NCBI GenBank assembly: GCA_949358305.1
Contig: OX442314.1
Coordinates: 3,785,087-3,849,086 of the forward strand
DNA length: 64,000 nt
Source of the DNA: Strigamia acuminata
Taxonomy: Eukaryota > Arthropoda > Chilopoda > Geophilomorpha > Linotaeniidae
Reading direction: 5' to 3'
Part shown: piece after piece, positions 33,249 to 43,703 of the stretch
Layout of the letters: every line of letters begins with the position of its first letter
Position numbering within the stretch: position 1 is the first letter of the stretch
Program-made: the position numbers and the translations under genes
Notes under the pieces: generated by a model
The model's input: only the letters and a program-made list of their open reading frames with translations
The model's database searches: none
Told to the model about the DNA's origin: nothing

Positions 33249-36200
33249 TTACTTCTTTCCTACGACCTTTCCGCCTTTTATAAACGGATTATCTCTTTTT
33301 GGTCGCAGGTTACGGATCGAGGCAGGTACGATATTTTTTGTTGTTTTTTGTGTCTGTACCTCCTCATTATTGTTTTCTTTTTTATCCGTGTTTTTTGTGT
33401 TTGTTTCAGGAGTTTCTCCTGTTTCCCCCCCGACCAAAATTGGATCCGGAACGGATTCAACGATCTCGTTGACCGGAGGTGAAGGGGCGTCGAAATACTC
33501 CTCGTTGTCACTTGGCGGTGCTTTTTCCGACTCGCCAGCGAACATATCGACGATTTGGCCGTCAGTTTTAGACTTGACTTGGCCCTTGGCCCACATTTCT
33601 TGCGGGAATTCCGGAATGTACGGAGTTAACTCTCGTACCTGGATCGATTTTTGCTCGGTGTTGTCCTCGAGCTTGCGTAATTTATACGCGTTACCGCCAT
33701 GCTTGCCGATGATTACATACGGACCATCTCTCTTGTCGGCCAAGCTGGCGGTGATCCCTCTCGCTGCATTTGAGAGGGTGTGTGCATCTTTCCACACCAA
33801 ATCATTGATCTCGAAATTCACGAATTTTCCACCGCTTTTATCTTGTAAAATGCGGTCGCGCATGTTAAAAATGTGCGCCATCATATGCTTGTATGTGTTC
33901 GAAATTGTTTGCTCCAATTTATACACATACTCATGTGGTTTCTCTGGGTCCACCACATTTACCGACTCTGCCACTCGTGGGTCCCAAGGCACTCGTAGCT
34001 CTCGGGCGAAGTTGAGGTAGGCCGGAGAAAAATCTCTCGTCCTTGAGACTGTTGTTCGTATGCTGAACGCGATCTCCCTCAAGTATTCATCCCACCTATT
34101 GTGGATGTCAGTGAATATACTTAATGCATATTTGATATCCCTGTTGAGTCGCTCAACGGGATTTGTTCTAGGATTGTAGGTCGAAGTATGTGACGCCACA
34201 ATCCCGAATTTTTTACAAAACTTACCCCAAATTTTCGAGATAAATTGGGGTCCGTTATCGGATATTATTTTACGTGGAAATCCGTAACGTAACGCCACGT
34301 CGTAGATACATTCAACGATTTTCTCTGCTGAAGGTCTAGCGACGGCGTACAACTCGGGCCAACGAGTTGCCACGTCCATTATAACGATAATGTACGCATT
34401 TTTATTTCCCGTAACGGGTTTTGGGCCCATCACATCGACACTTAAACAATCAAAAGGCGCGTAAGGCCCTAAGAAAATAGTTTCGAATGGTGATTTACTC
34501 CTCAGCTTGCACGCTTGACATCGCTGACATTGGTGGACAAACAGAGCAATATCTTTTTTCATCCCTGTCCAGTGAAAAAGCTGTGTAGCACGATAGAGTG
34601 TTCTGCTTACTCCCGCATGGCTCGCAAGCGGGTGCCCATGTAACAACCACAGCACGCGACCGATTAAGGAAGCAGGTATTACTACCTTTACTGCGGTGTC
34701 CGATTCACTCAAGTCATCTTGGTGATTTGGGTGATGTTTCACTAAAAGGCCGTCATCCAATAGGTAATCTATGGATTCGTGTGCATAACGACGCTTCTGC
34801 CTTCTGGTTAAGTTGGGCGGATATCTTCCTGTCAGTACGAATCTAGCTCTGTCCTGACATTTTTTGTCTAATTTTTGTTGCACAATTATTTCCTCCCTTG
34901 TTGGGGGATTGCTTTTCATTTGCTTGCCGACACGAGCGTGGAAGGCGCTTAGAAGCGGGTCATTTATTCTCCGCTCTAGCTTAAATTCCTTCTTTGCGTT
35001 TGGGTAATTGTCAGCAGCTGGTTGGTATAACCGCATCCAGAATCCACAGAATTTTACATCTGCTGGAGACGCGGTGGGAATTTCATTCATCTTCCTTAAA
35101 TCCCAACGGTGACAACTCGTAGGGCAATAAATGATGCGGGAGTCATCCTCGCCATCATCGTCAGCGTCGATTGGATCTGACACTGGTGCCCGTGACAGAG
35201 CGTCAGCCACGACGTTATATTTGCCGGGCTTGTATTGAATGGTCAAGTCGCATGCCATCAGTTCTAACTGCCATCTGGCTAGTCGACCGGCTGGCTCTTT
35301 TAATTTCATCAGCCATTGTAACGCTTGATGATCTGTGTGGACCACAAATTTGGTATATTCGAGATAATCTCTGAATTTCCTTATGGCCCACACAACGGCC
35401 AAACACTCCAACTCGGTGGCATTGTAATTCTTTTCAGCGCCTTGGAGTTTGCGACTTATAAACATGCACGGCAGGTCTTGTTCGACTCCGTCGCGCACGT
35501 GTGTTTGGAGCAACGCCGCTCCTAACCCAACTCTGCTGGCGTCCGTGTGTAATATGAACGGCCGGTTTAAGTCGGGTAGAGGCATTACGCCGACTTCCGT
35601 CAGCATCCTCTTTATTGCATTAAATGCGATGTTGCACTCATTTGACCATACAAATTCGTTTTCATTCTTCAGGAGGTCGGTAACTGGGGCTGCCACTTCA
35701 GCTAGGCCCGGTAGCAACCTGCCGAAGAAGTTTATCATTCCCATAAACCGTTGGACACCTTTAACGTCCTCGGGTGGTGGGAAACGATTAATCGCATCGA
35801 TTTTTTCGGGGCCAATAGCTAAACCATTGACTCCAATGCGATAACCCAGGAAGGCAAGCTCCTTTCGACAGAACTTGCTCTTGCCCGGGTGAACGTGTAA
35901 CCCAGCTTTCGCCAGCCGGGTGAGCACTTGGTCGATGTGCTCAATGTGCTCTTCGAATGTTTTGGAGGCAATAACTATGTCATCTAGGTATGCCCACACA
36001 AACTGATGCAGGATATCACCCAATACGCTTTCGATTAGTCTCTGAAAGGTACTGGGAGCGTTCACTAAACCAAATGGCATGACGTTGAACATCAACCGTC
36101 CAATTGGCGAGTAAAATGCTGTTTTTAGCTTATCCTCTGGCCTCATCTCAACCTGCCAGTATCCCTTCGACAGATCCATCGTCGTAACCCAAGAAAAGGG

Positions 36201-37319
36201 GCTAAGCTCTCTCAAAATGGATTCGATAGACGGCATCTGTATGGGATCTATCTCTGTCACCGCGTTTAATGGGCGGTAATCAATGCATAGGCGTGGGTCC
36301 GAGCCCGGGCGCATCACGAGCACAACTCGCGTTGCGTATTCTCCCTGGGCCTCGGAGACAATGCCACTGTCTAGCATTTCTTGGCACATTTTTTGCACTA
36401 TTTCACGTTTTTGCGGGTTCATTCCCTTATACGCAACTCGTATAGGTTTATTATCCGTCAATTTAATTTCGTGAATAGCCCTATTCGTTCGGCCCGGTTT
36501 TTTCGACAGGATCCCCTCATATTTAAGTAGGACCCTTCGTAGGGCTGCCGCTTCGTTTAATTCTAAAGCGGCGTCGGCGACAAGCGTTTCCACTACGTTG
36601 TCCCGTTGCAATTCTGTTACGAATGCTTTAAAATCGTAGTCTTGAACGAATTTCTTTAGGCCTTTCTCCCACTGTGTCTTGTCGGCCGCTTCTTTTACAA
36701 GAGCTGGTGGCACGACAATTGCGGGTCTTTCCTTATCATTTCTGATATAATTCCAAGATTTCGTTATTGGATTTGGTTGTATTTCCATTGACGCCATGAG
36801 GTCTAAGCCCAACAGAAAAATTCTGTCGCATGTGGGCAGGACCAGGAAAGGGTGCTGTTCTACTCCTCCGAGCCACTCCATGGTCAATAATATAACTCCT
36901 TTTGGACGCGCCATTCCGTTGGCGGTTTTTAGACGTATATTTTTATTAACGCCTTTTATCTTATCGGTGAGACCCAATGATGCTACTATGTCTTCGGAAA
37001 CGAACGAGCGATCTGCTCCCGAGTCTAGCAGTCCCATAATTTTTTCACGTTCTATTGTCATGGGCAACATGCATAGGCGGTTGGTGTATTCGACCGCCAC
37101 GTTGCACATGAAAACACGAAATTCTTCTGTGTCTTCGACTACTTGAGGTAATTCTTCAAGCAGTAGGTTCGGTTCTTCCGCCTCAGCCTCAGCGTTTGCG
37201 GTAATTACCTGCAAAGCGTTGTTGGCCCTGTCTTGAATTTGGGCGTTAGCTATGTCACTACCCATTTCTTTGACTGGTGGCGGCTTATCGAACCCTTTGT
37301 TAAACCCCTTCTTCTTCAT
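33249..37319 (-). CDS. gypsy2 pol (1356 aa from its first ATG)
   Basis: Complete Ty3/Gypsy Pol. Protease DSGADRS at residues 99-105; RT with YLDDI at 444-448; RNase H with HTDAS near 592; integrase zinc finger H..H..C..C at 893-937; integrase core D961 (SVDVMG), D1020 (SDNGPQF), E1055 (NPVERLNRD); then a GPY/F-type domain (RDGPYVIIGK) and an acidic tail. No chromodomain. The frame is also open upstream of the ATG at 37319 and overlaps the end of gag in the -1 frame, so expression by frameshift is likelier than by this ATG. Confidence 0.95.
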   Translation of the reverse strand: MKKKGFNKGFDKPPPVKEMGSDIANAQIQDRANNALQVITANAEAEAEEPNLLLEELPQVVEDTEEFRVFMCNVAVEYTNRLCMLPMTIEREKIMGLLDSGADRSFVSEDIVASLGLTDKIKGVNKNIRLKTANGMARPKGVILLTMEWLGGVEQHPFLVLPTCDRIFLLGLDLMASMEIQPNPITKSWNYIRNDKERPAIVVPPALVKEAADKTQWEKGLKKFVQDYDFKAFVTELQRDNVVETLVADAALELNEAAALRRVLLKYEGILSKKPGRTNRAIHEIKLTDNKPIRVAYKGMNPQKREIVQKMCQEMLDSGIVSEAQGEYATRVVLVMRPGSDPRLCIDYRPLNAVTEIDPIQMPSIESILRELSPFSWVTTMDLSKGYWQVEMRPEDKLKTAFYSPIGRLMFNVMPFGLVNAPSTFQRLIESVLGDILHQFVWAYLDDIVIASKTFEEHIEHIDQVLTRLAKAGLHVHPGKSKFCRKELAFLGYRIGVNGLAIGPEKIDAINRFPPPEDVKGVQRFMGMINFFGRLLPGLAEVAAPVTDLLKNENEFVWSNECNIAFNAIKRMLTEVGVMPLPDLNRPFILHTDASRVGLGAALLQTHVRDGVEQDLPCMFISRKLQGAEKNYNATELECLAVVWAIRKFRDYLEYTKFVVHTDHQALQWLMKLKEPAGRLARWQLELMACDLTIQYKPGKYNVVADALSRAPVSDPIDADDDGEDDSRIIYCPTSCHRWDLRKMNEIPTASPADVKFCGFWMRLYQPAADNYPNAKKEFKLERRINDPLLSAFHARVGKQMKSNPPTREEIIVQQKLDKKCQDRARFVLTGRYPPNLTRRQKRRYAHESIDYLLDDGLLVKHHPNHQDDLSESDTAVKVVIPASLIGRVLWLLHGHPLASHAGVSRTLYRATQLFHWTGMKKDIALFVHQCQRCQACKLRSKSPFETIFLGPYAPFDCLSVDVMGPKPVTGNKNAYIIVIMDVATRWPELYAVARPSAEKIVECIYDVALRYGFPRKIISDNGPQFISKIWGKFCKKFGIVASHTSTYNPRTNPVERLNRDIKYALSIFTDIHNRWDEYLREIAFSIRTTVSRTRDFSPAYLNFARELRVPWDPRVAESVNVVDPEKPHEYVYKLEQTISNTYKHMMAHIFNMRDRILQDKSGGKFVNFEINDLVWKDAHTLSNAARGITASLADKRDGPYVIIGKHGGNAYKLRKLEDNTEQKSIQVRELTPYIPEFPQEMWAKGQVKSKTDGQIVDMFAGESEKAPPSDNEEYFDAPSPPVNEIVESVPDPILVGGETGETPETNTKNTDKKENNNEEVQTQKTTKNIVPASIRNLRPKRDNPFIKGGKVVGKK

Positions 37320-37342
37320 GAATGGCGCAGACGGTCGAGAAG

Positions 37343-40300
37343 TTATTTCTTCGCCGCCTGCGCTGACTCGTTTTTTGACTCGTTTTTTGCCATGGCGAGT
37401 TTAATCTCTGCCATCTGCTTCATTATTGCGTCAAATTTAGCGTCTTCTTTCGCTGTTCTTGGGCACTCATTGGAATAGTGACCCGGTTGGTTACACTTGA
37501 AACAACGAATATTTGATTTGTCTCTTGGGGCTTCAGTCGATTTTTTCTTTTCAGGGTCTGCTTTCGACGGTGGCGTGTAATTTTTCCGAAAATACTTCGG
37601 AATTCGGCCGGCATTTGGTTTTAACCTGGCGCGAAATTCTTCTACCGCTCTATCTCGATGGATGAGATGTACTAGCGGTCCTTCCTCATCGCAACCCGTT
37701 GATAAGGTATCGCGATAGCTTCGTATTTCTTCGTCCGTCGAATAATCGTCTTTTTCTTCTTTTTCGTCTGATTTTCCGGCATCTTGTCCGGCTTCCTCCC
37801 CCTCCTTGACCTCCTCCAGTGTCGCTTGCATGGCTGACGCTGTCGGTGCCTTTTTAGGGGCGGCCAAAGGGTTGGAAGGCAGCGTGGATGTCAGTTTATT
37901 TTTTATTTGTAAACCAACGCTAGCTTCTGCCAGCTCCATTATACCGCTAAGATATTCAGTAGGGCGCATAATTTTATCTGTCGCCCCATATCTTTCCGCA
38001 CTCAACTTGAGACGTTTAGCGGTTGCTGCTTTCTCCGCTTCTGGTAAAGCGGAATACCGTACTGCCTCGATTTAACGCCGGGGCGTTTATTTACTTTTCC
38101 AAGTCGACCCCTCCGGCGATTATTCAAAGCCCGGCGATTATTCGCGCCGGGCGTCTAACGAAAAAAAAAGGTTTTTTTACTGCCGCCACCCAATCATTTA
38201 CGTTAAATTACCGTATATTCGTCTAAAAAACGTTTAAAACCGGCGTTTAAACAAACCCGGCGTTTATTTAAGGCCGGCGTTTATTGCCTTTTCGTTCTGA
38301 GTTTGCCCGGCGTTTAATCAGGAGCCGGCGTTTAGATACGACCGGCGTTAAATCAAGGCAGTACGGTAATATCTTTTCTCGATATCTATCGTGTTCTCAA
38401 ACAGGAAGGCGCTCATCTCCTCGTAGCTGCCTCCTGTCGGTGCCCTTTCTTCAAGTAGCACCCGTTGCGAGTACTCCGACAAACCGCCGAGAAAGAAAAG
38501 GTTGAATCCCGTGGCATGAAATTCCATCGGGGCCTTTTCGAACAACAATCTGGCGCGAATGTCGTAATCCATTATGGTTTCACCAGGCATCTGGCGAAGA
38601 CCTCGCATCTTTCGGCTCACCTCTTCGGGTGTCTCGCCGTAGCGTAGGTCGAATCTCATTAAAAAGTCGTCCCAATTGACGCCTTTCAATCCTTGGTACC
38701 ACTCACGTGCCGAGCCTGTCATTAGCTCGACAATACCGTGGGTGAGCATGTCTCCTACGGTGGCTTTAGTGGCAGTCTTAATTCGAATTACTTCGTCAAG
38801 GAAGCGATCTCCCGCTTTCCAGGACCCGTCGAAACGGTTCTGAATATAAAATTGCCACCTAATATTCCCGGTAACACTCATGGTGTCACGTCGGGAGACA
38901 GCGTATTTTTTCTTTACGCGGTCGCCAGTGCTACGATTACGATCGTTTCGTTTGCTCAGATCGATTCCTTCGGCCTTCAACGAGCCGAGTAGGGCTCTTC
39001 CAAGCTCTCCCATCGTATACTGCCGACCCGTCAAATCGGTAAACGCGCTTTGTCGGGGAAGGTCCTGAAACTCCTCCCGTCGGTGGTCGCTATTTTCCGA
39101 TCGACGTCGTTTCTCTCTATCGCGCGGAGAGTTGGATCTCTTCCGGCGATTACTTGATTTCTCCTTTCGTCTGTCGTCGTTGGATGAGGGGTCGGAGCTG
39201 GGGTCGGGAGACGGTGAGCGGCGTGGCGGGTTGCGCCGTGAAGAGTTTGACTCTTTCCGGCCCCTACGACGGTCGTCACGTTCCCTTTCCCTGCGTTCAT
39301 CGCGTTCTCTTTCCCTTCGTTTTTCTCCGGAACCTCTCTCCGAATTGTGATGACTGGGTGCATTTGACTCCAGTCCATCTGACGACGAATCACTATTTCC
39401 GTAGCGATAATATTTCGTTCTTTCATCGCGTTTGCCTTCTTCTCGCGAAGAGGTGCGATCATGCGATTGTCTCCTTGACGACTCGTCGTCTTTAAGGATG
39501 GGCACTGGTTGTTGCCACTCAGTCCCTTGCGGATTATCTTGCTGTTGGCTTGTGAGAGCTTGCTCTTCATTTCGCCTAGCATTATTAGCGTTGATTAACC
39601 GCGTTATCGCATTATTTGTGGCTGAATCGAGAGCTTGCATGCGGGGCCGAGTTGGTTGTTCTCTGGCCGACGCATCTCTCTTGCGCGGAGTAGCTGGTGT
39701 TGCCCTCTCCGGCTGGGGTTTGGGTTTGGCCTTCGGCGTGCGCTTTGGGTCTCCCTCTAGGCTCTCGTCGGACAGCTCGGATGAACTGACCTCTGGTTTG
39801 CGAACGGATTTCGGGTCATCTCGTCGCAATCTGGCCATAAATGCTCGCTCTGCTTCTTGTTGCGAGTGGAAAGCATATCGATGTGCTCTCAGGGCTCGGT
39901 CAACTATTTCTACCTCCTCGGGAGTAGTCGGATTGGGCTGGGTTCTGCCGTACTCGAGAGCTTGCGCTTCTCTTTCCGCCAGCTTCCTCCGTCTCTCGCG
40001 AATGGCTTGTCGAGCCTCATTCTCTGCATCCGCTTCAAATTGAGCGGAATCAACCAATTGTTGAGCGTGTGCACCTTCAACAATGGTGATTTGTGGGGAT
40101 ACACTGTGCGCTTTTAAAGCTGCACGTACGATTTGTAACGTTTCGTACACGGTAATCTTCCCCGTCGGAAGGGTGTATCTCACTCCCTCCGCTTGTGCCA
40201 ATTGCATCGCATCAATCAAGGTGCCCGAGACGCTGTAAGGCTGGCTCGAAACACGCTTGACAGAGGACGAGTTGGACTTGTGCCCTTCAGACACTACCGA

Positions 40301-40738
40301 GGCTGGTCGACTGTGCGTAACTGGCGTGTCTAGTGCCGAATTAGCGGTCGTATTTGAGGCCGTCTTTTGTATCGGAGACGCTGCTTTCGGACTGCCCACC
40401 TCGGTGTCGTGCGTTAGACGAGGCGATTGGTTACGGGATAAAACCTCGTTTCCGCTCGTCTCGCCGTCACGGTTAGAACGCGGCAGTTTGGAGTGAGATT
40501 GCTCTTCACCCCGCTCTGTCTCGTCCAATCGCTGCCTCGTCTCGGCGCGAGACGGGTGCGATGCCTCTGATGCGCTTCTACGATCGGGTTTAGGCTTACG
40601 CCGTTTTTGCCTCGCTTCGTGCGCTGAGGCTTTGGGTAAGGGACCTCCAGATCGCAAGTGATAGTCGGCGCCTTTACGACTGCCGGCTCTCTTGTTTGCG
40701 TCGGAGTCGGAATCTGTTACTCGGGTATTATCTGCCAT
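37343..40738 (-). CDS. gypsy2 gag, split by a MITE
   Basis: Starts ATG at 40738 (MADNTRVTDSDS) and would encode about 1027 residues without the MITE at 38057-38366, whose removal with one TA keeps the frame. A long hydrophilic N-terminus with coiled-coil-like Glu/Arg stretches and an SR-like RRERERDE region precedes a retrotransposon capsid domain (AREWYQGLKG.. FDLRYGETPEE.. ). A zinc knuckle CFKCNQPGHYSNEC near 37465-37506 and a Lys-rich end follow. As it stands, translation would stop inside the MITE after about 796 residues, losing the zinc knuckle and access to pol. Confidence 0.88.
37370..37388 (-). promoter_or_regulatory. Two tandem -1 frameshift heptamers in gypsy2
   Basis: On the minus strand A_AAA_AAC occurs twice in the gag frame, at 37388-37382 and 37376-37370, 12 nt apart, about a dozen codons before the gag stop at 37343-37345. 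Slipping at either enters the pol frame, which is open from there on. The repeated 12-mer also duplicates the peptide KNES. Confidence 0.72.
38057..38366. mobile_element. TA-flanked MITE in gypsy2 gag
   Basis: 310 bp with inverted ends CCGTACTGCCTYGATTTAAC, flanked by TA at 38055-38056 and 38367-38368, the Tc1/mariner-type target. Inside, CCGGCGTTTA-like motifs repeat many times in both orientations. No transposase. Confidence 0.78.
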
Positions 40739-40790
40739 TTCTTGCTTTGGGTATGATGTAATCACAGGTTAGAATCAGTTATTCAACTTG

Positions 40791-40808
40791 ATCCCGGACA
40801 GGCCCCCA
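40791..40808 (-). promoter_or_regulatory. gypsy2 primer-binding site (tRNA-Pro type)
   Basis: On the minus strand TGGGGGCCTGTCCGGGAT follows the LTR after 2 nt. It matches the known tRNA-Pro site at 16 of 18 positions. Confidence 0.8.
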
Positions 40809-40810
40809 CG

Positions 40811-41824
40811 TGTCGCGCTCAACTCTAACCGTCGCTAACTCGTGGGTTGATTACTTAATTCGACTAACTCACTACCGCTTTGCTCAAGCGGTTTACCCAA
40901 AGAAATGATTACACAGATATAAAAGGTAAAATATAATATAGATTTATTCTGCGGGGCAATGTACAGATATATCTTATATATATATAAAGGGTAAGTAAAA
41001 GGTAAATCGGAATGGGTGATGGGAAATGGAAAGGTAAAGGTAAGATGAAAGCTGGCTGGAATCGGCGAGGTCGTCTGTTGTCTCGTGCGTGTCCAAGATG
41101 GCGTCCTCGTTGTGGCAACGTGATGTCGTCTTGGGCCGGCGTGGCAATATGGCGTCCTCGGCTCGTCTCTGGCTGGTCCTTCGGGCTCACGCTGGTCGGG
41201 CGCGAGTGAATGCTTAGTTAAAAGACTTACTTCGGGCTGTTGTCTAGGTTTTTGTGTGGTGTCCGGCGATCACACAGCGGCGGACTCTTCTGGTTCCCGG
41301 CGGTCACACAGCGGCGGGAACGCTCGTCGTGGTTTTACTGCAGTTTAGGCTTGTGCGACCGTTTGTCTGCACAACTCGCTAAACTGGAGTGGTTTTTACT
41401 ATTTCTAGCTGGTGTGCTAAAATAGTGTGGTAATCTTATCTCGCAGGTTACTCTGCGGAGTTTGACACTGACCAAACGTACTCACGGTAAATTGTCCTTT
41501 GTCCTCGGTCAATCCCAGTATTTTTACTTGGGCCTGATCTTGTAGGACGACGGATTTTACGTGTGTTTCTCGTTTGATGGTTGTGTTGGTTCTGCCCGCT
41601 CAGTGCAAGGCACATTCCTTTGCACAAAGCGGGGTTGACAGGTGACCGGAATCACCCAATGGTGGGGTGGACGAGCCATCCCCACTCCCTCAGGGCAGAC
41701 GCCTGTCCATTGACTAGATGTCAATGCACTGAGGGAAGGGAGACGCGCTTGCGGCTCCCCTTACACCCGAAACGAGGTCACGAGAGAAACTCTTCGTTGA
41801 CCCCGGTCCAGTCGGGTCACAACA
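40811..41824 (-). repeat. gypsy2 5' LTR
   Basis: Partner of 21154-22167 with no difference seen by eye. A second copy of the GTAT target follows at 41825. Confidence 0.93.
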
Positions 41825-41828
41825 GTAT

Positions 41829-42930
41829 GTCTTCTATTTATGTCGCTTCCGGTAGTCCCGAATGATTCCGTATTTCTTTGATTTTAAGACGCTACTAATT
41901 GTGTGCGAACACCATTACAGTGACATCATTTAAATGTCAATTTGTCACAACGCATCAGTGAGTTTTTGCACCACCTGGTGGATACAGCCAAAAACGCTCA
42001 TTTTGCAAGTGTGTGACCGATTCTCGGGCGCTGCAACAATATGCCTGCATGGTTCAGTCCAACCCCACCGGCCAGGTGGCATATGACGGTTGAGGAGTAG
42101 TGACCCAGATGACATCATATCCGGTCACTAATCCCACAACCAATGGGAGAAGGTGCTCTCGTACCCATGGTGCAAGAGTGGTAAGGCCCAACATCCGGTT
42201 TGTGCCCAAAGTTCCTCAGGAACAGCTCAGACTAACATCTGGCTGTTCTCCACTCTTGTTCACCATAGTGATACTTAAGGACTTGGCTGGTCTGCCAGTC
42301 CGAGTACCGTGAGCGATCACCATGAACCGACTGGACATCTGCATGACCACACTGCACAAACGGTTAACCCTAACTACATGTTGTACCGCGGGTGGTCCCA
42401 GGTCTGCTGCGGCAATGCAGCGGTAGCATAGGAGAGGCATGAGAAAATGACCCCTAGACTGAATAAAGGCCATAAAACCATTAATACCGTCTCTTGTATC
42501 ACTTCTATTTAACGTGTCGTGCGTCCGCGCTGTTTGGGCATTTCCGTGCCCGAATGTCGTCCGTTCACTCTCACAAGTGAGCCCCAAGCTGGATTGGGAT
42601 GATTTTTATGTCCAAGGCTGTACTTTTTCTTTATAATTTTAAAACACATAACATAAAAGTTTGTAGCACATTAAACCCTCTACAAACTGAGACTGGTTTC
42701 AGAATTGCTGGAGACATTTACCGAAGTCACACCGATAACAGCAGTTTTAGAGTTGGGTCGGGCGCTTTGGGATCCATTATAGTTTCAGTCACGTACAGGT
42801 GGGGCTAGCAACACCGGAAGTTGAAACGAACAAATATTCAAGTCAAGTTAAATAAAAGTGTTTAAAAAGCAGAAATCTTTGTACAGTAATAATGTTTTTT
42901 TTTTCTTTTTTATTTTAAATTTTATTTTAG
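41829..42930 (+). other. Host intron remainder with an unexplained GC-rich block
   Basis: The block at about 41960-42600 is clearly richer in G and C than the flanking intron and has an AATAAA near 42463, but I find no LTR pair, inverted ends or recognisable protein. It might be a solo LTR or the tail of another element. The rest (42600-42930) is AT-rich intron ending in a pyrimidine-rich acceptor. Confidence 0.4.
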
Positions 42931-43037
42931 ATTTTGCAATCTCCATTGCATTTGAACATGGAACAATGAAGATGTTTGCCGAATGTTACCATGAACTTCT
43001 GGAAAAGAATGCAAACAAAGGTGGTAAACATGGTTAA
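42931..43037 (+). CDS. Small cysteine-containing host gene, last exon
   Basis: Opens directly after TTTATTTTAG. With the single base left by exon 4 it continues DFAISIAFEHGTMKMFAECY.. and ends TAA at 43035-43037 after a Lys/Gly tail. The codon phase fits exactly across the 21.8-kb intron, which is the main support for joining them. A polyadenylation signal follows 66 bp downstream. Confidence 0.65.
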
Positions 43038-43103
43038 AATGGTGTGTTTCGTTAAAATGCTTGACATTCCATCTGTGAATTTGTAAGCAGAAAGAAAATG
43101 AAG

Positions 43104-43109
43104 AATAAA
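43104..43109 (+). terminator. Polyadenylation signal AATAAA
   Basis: Canonical AATAAA downstream of the host gene stop, followed by T/G-rich sequence. Confidence 0.6.
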
Positions 43110-43627
43110 TGTTGTTCAAACTTAGTTTTTGCTTTTCTCTTACATTAAATCATATTTCATAATTTACAGGTACCAGTATTTAACACATATTTTTAACACG
43201 GTTACTCAGTTTCAAAATAATGGAATATTGGTCAAAACTAATCTCATGACCTCTTTTAAGACAATATCTTAATGAAGAATAATTCATGGTTTTATGACAT
43301 CATTCTACCATTATTTAGCTACAATTTAGTTAAAAGAGAACTGAAAAATGTTGATTCAATTTTGAGTAATCTGGATTTTAAAAAGGCCAAAAAATAAAAT
43401 ATTCAATTGTTTATGTCAAAAACAATGATCAATGAGGTATAAAGTGATATAAAAAGTACAGTTATGTTTATACAGCAGATCCTCTATCTCTCCAATTCGT
43501 TTCGAAGTTGGCCTGGATGGGTTGGGAACGTTTGCTGTCTTGGTATGGTGTCTTTTAAGTTCTATCTTAAGACGGGAAATCCCTGAGCACTGTACAAAGG
43601 TACAGTGGGGTCAGATGACGGCCACAA
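43110..43627. other. Intergenic AT-rich sequence
   Basis: No gene, repeat structure or element end recognised. Confidence 0.5.
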
Positions 43628-43660
43628 TATATATATATATATATACATATATATATGTAT

Positions 43661-43700
<40 letters not shown>
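43628..43700. repeat. (TA)n microsatellite
   Basis: Almost pure TA/CATA repeats. The foldback element at 43701 is inserted at its edge, using TA as target. Confidence 0.9.

Positions 43701-43703
<3 letters not shown>

Larger units (their letters stand above)
21154..41824 (-). mobile_element. gypsy2: full-length Ty3/Gypsy element, minus strand
   Basis: Two 1014-bp LTRs (21154-22167 and 40811-41824) that appear identical, and a 4-bp target duplication GTAT at 21150-21153 and 41825-41828. Minus-strand order: LTR, tRNA-Pro primer site, gag, -1 frameshift signal, pol, ORF3 exon 1, intron, ORF3 exon 2, polypurine tract, LTR. Without its copia B insert it is about 13.8 kb, long for this group because of a long Gag and the extra ORF3. 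All three genes are open once two later insertions are discounted, so it was probably active very recently. Confidence 0.93.
21092..42930 (+). other. 21.8-kb intron of the host gene, holding gypsy2
   Basis: Donor G|GTAAGAAG at 21092 and acceptor TTTATTTTAG at 42921-42930. The single base left by exon 4 joins the two bases opening exon 5 to form a clean codon. About 20.7 kb of it is gypsy2 with copia B inside, flanked by a GTAT duplication. Without them the intron would be about 1.2 kb. Confidence 0.7.

Noticed and set aside
42216-42587. A 123-codon minus-strand frame in the GC-rich intron block
   Set aside because: No recognisable motif, and frames of this length are expected by chance in this composition.
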